This document shows positions 60,240 through 64,000 of a stretch of 64,000 nucleotides of DNA, one piece after another; position 1 is the first letter of the stretch, and each line of letters opens with the position of its first letter. The stretch is from Haloarchaeobius amylolyticus (GTDB lineage: Archaea; Halobacteriota; Halobacteria; Halobacteriales; Natrialbaceae): contig NZ_JANHDH010000001.1 of assembly GCF_026616195.1 (NCBI RefSeq), positions 806,001-870,000 on the forward strand, in the 5' to 3' direction. A program made the translations under genes and the position numbers. The notes under the pieces are model-generated. The model was not told the origin of the DNA. It saw only the letters and a list, made by a program, of their open reading frames with translations, and ran no database searches.

Positions 60240-62665
60240 TGGTTGACGGTGAGTTTCGCTGCCTCGACCTCGCTCACGCTGAGGTCGAACGATGCGTCCG
60301 CGGCGACGGTGTACTCGAGGATGGCCTCGTCACCGCTCTTGACGTCAGGCGTCCACTTGACGAACCACTCGCCGTCCATCTCGACGACGGTCGCACCGTC
60401 GGAGACGTCCTGCGGTTCGGCGGTGACGATGTCCGTCACGTCGGGAGACTCGTTCCTGCTGGAGTGGTTCTCGACGAGGACCCGGACGGTCTGGCTGTCG
60501 CCGTTGGCCTCGGTCTCGCGCTCGACGAGCACGTTGTTCATGATGCGCGCCATCGCGTCGTCGATGTTGGGCTGGGGGCGCCCCGTGACGTGGGCGACCT
60601 TCTCGGCCATCTGCGGGAGGATCTCCGCGAGGACGTTCTGTTTCTTCTGGCGCTTGCGCATCGAGCGCTGCTTCTTCAGGTAGGACTTGAGTTCGCGGGC
60701 GGCCTCGCGGATGGCGAGTTCGATCTCGTCCTGGATGACCTCGACGGAGGCGACCGCGTCCTTCGATTCGCTGGTGAAGGGGACGTTGGTCGAGGCGACG
60801 TGGACCATGATGACGACCGGGCCGTTCGGGATGCCCGAGCCGCCGGGCTGGTCGAGGTTGTAGTTGCGCCAGCCGATGCCCTTGACCACGTCGGTGATGG
60901 CACAGCCACCGCGCTTGTAGACCAGCGGGACGCGGTTGGCGAACCGGAGCAGGTCGGCCTGTCCCTCGGCAGCCAACTCGCCGCCGTAGGCGATGCCGGC
61001 CTCGGCGATGAACGGGTCGCCGGCGTGGACCTCGGCGTCGCGCGTCGCGGAGGCGTAGAACTCGGCGTCGTACACCTTCTTCAGGCCGGCCTCGACGAGG
61101 TCGTCGGTGATGGGCGAGAGACACGACGTGGGTGGGGCCATGATGTCGGTGACGCGCATGGCCGACACGAGGTCGCTCGCGCCGTCGCGGTCGTCCGCGA
61201 GGTCTTTGACGCTCGGCGGGTCGTCCGGGACCGTCACCATGCCGCCCCAGACCGCCTCGACCACGTTCTCGCGGGCGGTGTCGCCGAAGGTCGCCTCCTC
61301 GCGCTCTTCGGTCATGTCCGCGGCGCGGTCGACGTAGTCCCGCAGTTGCTTGCGGGTGAGGCGGTTCCGGACGTCGTCGTCTTCCTCCTCGGGGACGAAC
61401 TTGGCGGCGAGGCGGTCGGCGAACGCGACGACGATGGCGTCGTCCTTCTGGACGCTCGTCGCCTCGTCGGCGTAGCCCCGGACGTCGTCGCGCAGTCGGT
61501 CGGGCTCCTCCTCGAGCCCGAAGCCCGTGATGGTCCGCCAGACCGCCTCGACCACGTTCTCGCAGACGGTGCTGCCGAAGGTGGTCCCGAGGTCGTCGGC
61601 GCTGGCGGCGTCGTTCACTGCCTCGGCGACCTGGTGGTGGGCGACGCGCCCGTCGGTCGCGGCGTCGTGGAGGTTCGCGACGACGGCGTCGGCGAAGGTC
61701 GCCTTCGCGTCCGCCGGCTTGTTGTTCACCGCGTCGTCGATGGCCCCCTGGAGGGCCTCGTCGTCGGGCAGGGTCCACGCCATCTCGCGGCCGTAGTAGC
61801 GGTCGCGGAACGCGTCGATGATGTTGTTCGAGGTCTTGCGGCCGACGCGGGTGAACTCGGACTGGAGGAAGCCCGAGACGGAGTGCGAATCGCTCGCCTT
61901 CAGCATCTTCAGGACGTTCCCGAGTTCGACCCCGTGCGGGTGCGGGCGGATCTCCTCGGTCTCCTTCGGGAGTTCGTCGGTCGCGCGCTCGTACTTGAAG
62001 TGCTCCTGCGGTTCCTTCAGCTCGATGCGGGCGTGGGGGTTGACGACCGCGGTGTGCTGGATGTAGTCGTGGAGCTGCTGGCGCGCCCGCATGTTCGCCT
62101 CCATCTCCAGCTCGATGCGCGTGCCGTGGGGGCGGTCCCACGAGGTGGTCGACTCCGCGCGGATCTCTGGCTCGTTGTCGTCCGTGTCGATGATGAGCTC
62201 GTAGTAGTTCGCCTCGGCGGCGCCCTCGGTTCTGGAGGTTATCTTTGCGGGTTTGCCGCTGGTCAGCTGGGAGTAGAGGACGGCCGCGGAGATACCGATA
62301 CCCTGCTGCCCGCGGGACTGTTCGCGCGAGTGAAAGCGACTCCCGTAGAGCAGTTTCCCGAAGACCTTCGGGAGCGATTCCTTGGTGATGCCCGGCCCGT
62401 TGTCCTCGACGATGAGGCGGTAGTAGTCACCAGCCTCCTGTATCTCGACGTAGACGTCGGGGAGGATTCCGGCCTCTTCGGCGGCGTCGAGGGCGTTGTC
62501 TACGGCTTCCTTGACCGCAGTGACGAGCCCTCGCGCGCCACTGTTGAAGCCGAGCATCTGTTTGTTCTTCTCGAAGAACTCGGCGATGGAGATGGCCCGC
62601 TGGCTCTCGGCCAACTCCTCGGCGATGCCTGCCTCCTCGCCGAGTGTCGACTGGAAGGACGTCAT
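60236..62665 (-). CDS. top6B: DNA topoisomerase VI subunit B
   Basis: 809 residues from ATG 62665. The GHKL ATPase (about 1-230) shows [21 protein letters not shown] and [15 protein letters not shown]. Instead of a single H2TH, the middle (about 295-530) holds repeated segments: [15 protein letters not shown] and [15 protein letters not shown] are almost the same, and 25 bases are identical at 61248-61272 and 61539-61563. The transducer domain follows with SLIG-like conserved [13 protein letters not shown]. It is far longer than the about 530-residue Sulfolobus enzyme, as usual in haloarchaea. A CTTTTAACC TATA sits about 27 bp upstream. Confidence 0.94.
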   Translation of the reverse strand: MTSFQSTLGEEAGIAEELAESQRAISIAEFFEKNKQMLGFNSGARGLVTAVKEAVDNALDAAEEAGILPDVYVEIQEAGDYYRLIVEDNGPGITKESLPKVFGKLLYGSRFHSREQSRGQQGIGISAAVLYSQLTSGKPAKITSRTEGAAEANYYELIIDTDDNEPEIRAESTTSWDRPHGTRIELEMEANMRARQQLHDYIQHTAVVNPHARIELKEPQEHFKYERATDELPKETEEIRPHPHGVELGNVLKMLKASDSHSVSGFLQSEFTRVGRKTSNNIIDAFRDRYYGREMAWTLPDDEALQGAIDDAVNNKPADAKATFADAVVANLHDAATDGRVAHHQVAEAVNDAASADDLGTTFGSTVCENVVEAVWRTITGFGLEEEPDRLRDDVRGYADEATSVQKDDAIVVAFADRLAAKFVPEEEDDDVRNRLTRKQLRDYVDRAADMTEEREEATFGDTARENVVEAVWGGMVTVPDDPPSVKDLADDRDGASDLVSAMRVTDIMAPPTSCLSPITDDLVEAGLKKVYDAEFYASATRDAEVHAGDPFIAEAGIAYGGELAAEGQADLLRFANRVPLVYKRGGCAITDVVKGIGWRNYNLDQPGGSGIPNGPVVIMVHVASTNVPFTSESKDAVASVEVIQDEIELAIREAARELKSYLKKQRSMRKRQKKQNVLAEILPQMAEKVAHVTGRPQPNIDDAMARIMNNVLVERETEANGDSQTVRVLVENHSSRNESPDVTDIVTAEPQDVSDGATVVEMDGEWFVKWTPDVKSGDEAILEYTVAADASFDLSVSEVEAAKLTVNQ

Positions 62666-62700
62666 TCTGTGGCGCAACGTTTCGCCCGCGGGGTTAAAAG

Positions 62701-62716
62701 CCGTGCGCAAGCACGG
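62701..62716. repeat. hairpin with GCAA loop beside the top6B promoter
   Basis: CCGTGC-GCAA-GCACGG is a perfect 6-bp stem with a GNRA-type loop. It lies directly upstream of the TATA element of top6B (about 62690-62699, minus strand) in the divergent 114-bp spacer. It may be an operator; no function is known. Confidence 0.4.
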
Positions 62717-62779
62717 TGAAAGTGAAGCACCCCGGCCAGTACAATCATATGGGGGCCTCTCGTACGAACGTGTCAAGAG

Positions 62780-63112
62780 ATGCCAATACTCGGACCCACC
62801 GGAACCGACTACACGCTCGTGGTCGTCGCCGTCTCGCTCGCGGCCCTGTTGGTCTCGACGGCGACGCTCCTGACGCTCCGGAACAGCCCGTGGTCCGTCG
62901 ACGAGACGCCGCTGTGGTTCCTCGCGGGCATCGCGTTCTCGGCGGTCAACGCCGTGTTGCTCGCCGCGCTCGCGCTCTACACGATGACGACCGGGCACGA
63001 GGCGTCGACCGTGATGCTGCTCGGCGCGTTCGGCGTGTTCTTCGCCGTCGTCGGTGGGTACCAGCAGACCCGGACCGAGCTGCTCGGGACGTACGACATC
63101 GAGGATATCTGA
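62780..63112 (+). CDS. small three-helix membrane protein between top6B and gyrB
   Basis: 110 residues with three hydrophobic segments (about 10-32, 45-67 and 75-95) and a short acidic C-terminus. The promoter includes an AATCATATG stretch about 30 bp upstream. It lies between top6B (divergent) and gyrB (same strand, 169 bp downstream). Function is not known; I find no recognisable motif. Confidence 0.65.
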   Translation: MPILGPTGTDYTLVVVAVSLAALLVSTATLLTLRNSPWSVDETPLWFLAGIAFSAVNAVLLAALALYTMTTGHEASTVMLLGAFGVFFAVVGGYQQTRTELLGTYDIEDI

Positions 63113-63281
63113 GGCTTCGTTCTCACCTGCTGACTGCACTGCCGTGAGCGACCGCATCGGCCCCAGATGACGGTTCCTCGCGCCGGGCGTCGCCGTGGTG
63201 CCGTCTGTGAATTCGGCTCACGCGCGCGAGCGCACACGTGACTTTTATTAGCCCCGGCAATCTACCCGGATACAGGTTTTC

Positions 63282-64000
63282 ATGTCCGAAGAAAGTGAAT
63301 ACAGCGCCGGTCAGATCCAGGTCCTCGAAGGCCTGGAGGCCGTACGAAAGCGGCCGGCGATGTATATCGGCTCTACCGACTCTCGGGGTCTCCACCATCT
63401 CGTCTACGAGGTGGTCGACAACTCCATCGACGAGGCCCTCGCCGGCTACTGTGACGACATCACCGTCACGGTGCACGAGGACAACTCCATCAGCGTCGAG
63501 GACGACGGGCGCGGCATCCCCGTCGACACCCACGCCGAGTACGACAAACCCGCCGTCGAGGTCATCATGACCGTCCTGCACGCGGGTGGGAAGTTCGACA
63601 ACAAGTCCTACCAGGTCTCGGGTGGGCTCCACGGCGTCGGTGTGAGCGTCGTGAACGCGCTCTCCGAGCGCCTCGAGGTCGAGGTGACACGTGACGGTGC
63701 CGTGTGGAAGCAAGCCTTCGAGCGGGGTGTCCCCCAGGGTGAACTCGACCGGGTCCGCGACATGGAGCCGGACGAGGAGAACGGGACGCGAATCCACTTC
63801 TGGCCCGACCAGGAGATCTTCGAGTCCGACGACTACTCCTACACCACGCTCGCGAACCGGCTGCGCGAGCTGGCGTTCCTCAACTCGGGCGTGAACATCT
63901 CGCTCGTCGACGAGCGCGACGGCAAGTCCGAGACGTTCCACTACGAGGGTGGTATCCGGGCGTTCGTCCGCTATCTCAACGAGACCAAGACCGCGCTCCA
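63282..64000 (+). CDS. gyrB: DNA gyrase subunit B (3' partial)
   Basis: The first 239 residues are present; the gene runs off the window. The GHKL ATPase motifs are intact: [16 protein letters not shown] (about 43-58), [10 protein letters not shown] (about 73-82) and [27 protein letters not shown] (about 104-130). GyrB supplies ATP for negative supercoiling together with GyrA, probably encoded next outside the window. A TTTTATTA TATA element is at 63243-63250, about 35 bp before the ATG, so a short leader is likely. Confidence 0.95.
   Translation, partial: MSEESEYSAGQIQVLEGLEAVRKRPAMYIGSTDSRGLHHLVYEVVDNSIDEALAGYCDDITVTVHEDNSISVEDDGRGIPVDTHAEYDKPAVEVIMTVLHAGGKFDNKSYQVSGGLHGVGVSVVNALSERLEVEVTRDGAVWKQAFERGVPQGELDRVRDMEPDEENGTRIHFWPDQEIFESDDYSYTTLANRLRELAFLNSGVNISLVDERDGKSETFHYEGGIRAFVRYLNETKTAL

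Noticed and set aside
61248-61563. 25-bp direct repeat in top6B as a mobile-element footprint
   Set aside because: It is in frame, 97 codons apart, and encodes the same peptide segment, so a domain duplication explains it.

Overview
The window is about 68-70% G+C, its proteins are strongly acidic, start sites mostly sit about 27 bp downstream of TATA-like boxes (leaderless mRNAs), and many predicted exported proteins carry twin-arginine signals. With topoisomerase VI A/B next to gyrB, a short ribosomal protein S17e, CofD (coenzyme F420) and Bat-type HTH regulators, this points firmly to a halophilic archaeon (class Halobacteria). No rRNA, tRNA, CRISPR array or intact insertion sequence was seen.

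Layout. 1-6.3 kb: end of a DtxR/SirR-type metal regulator, small membrane proteins, an MscS-like protein, a Tat lipoprotein and an NhaC antiporter. 6.3-16 kb: a repeat-dense spacer, a class V aminotransferase, a Rieske protein with a palindromic promoter, a GIDE-domain membrane protein, a PQQ-type propeller lipoprotein, a methyltransferase, a GNAT enzyme, a K+ channel with two RCK units and a PfkB kinase. 16-26.3 kb: a tightly overlapping respiratory operon encoding a four-cluster ferredoxin subunit, an NrfD-like membrane subunit, a 1094-aa molybdopterin oxidoreductase of the Psr/Ttr/Arr type, a TorD chaperone, Mrp and MobA. A Bat-type sensor-regulator faces it divergently.

26.3-32.5 kb: an APC permease with USP domains, an Lrp/AsnC regulator, a PiT phosphate transporter, a universal stress protein, and a lower-GC hicBA toxin-antitoxin module framed by 17-bp direct repeats whose toxin gene looks frameshifted. 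32.5-45.3 kb: two geranylgeranyl-reductase-like flavoproteins, enoyl-CoA hydratase, a D-2-hydroxyacid dehydrogenase, a cytochrome P450, a Tat-exported cyclase-family hydrolase, aspartate-semialdehyde dehydrogenase and an aldo/keto reductase. 45.3-52.3 kb: rps17e, the F420-linked cluster (cofD, a NifR3-related TIM barrel, a CitG-like protein, DUF447), a 520-aa glutamate-cysteine-ligase-like protein and the ATP-dependent DNA ligase.

52.3-57 kb is the most accessory-looking part: an unfamiliar protein, a winged-helix regulator, an AT-rich divergent promoter region, a 172-aa unknown and a lower-GC 705-aa CHAT-domain (caspase-like) putative protease. The window ends with a lipoprotein, a zinc-ribbon membrane protein, top6A/top6B and the start of gyrB.

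The best leads for something undescribed are the CHAT protein and its surroundings, the repeat-bounded hicBA cassette, the repeat-dense spacer before the aminotransferase, the respiratory operon of unknown electron acceptor, and two small ORFs whose stop codons overlap the start codons of transporters.
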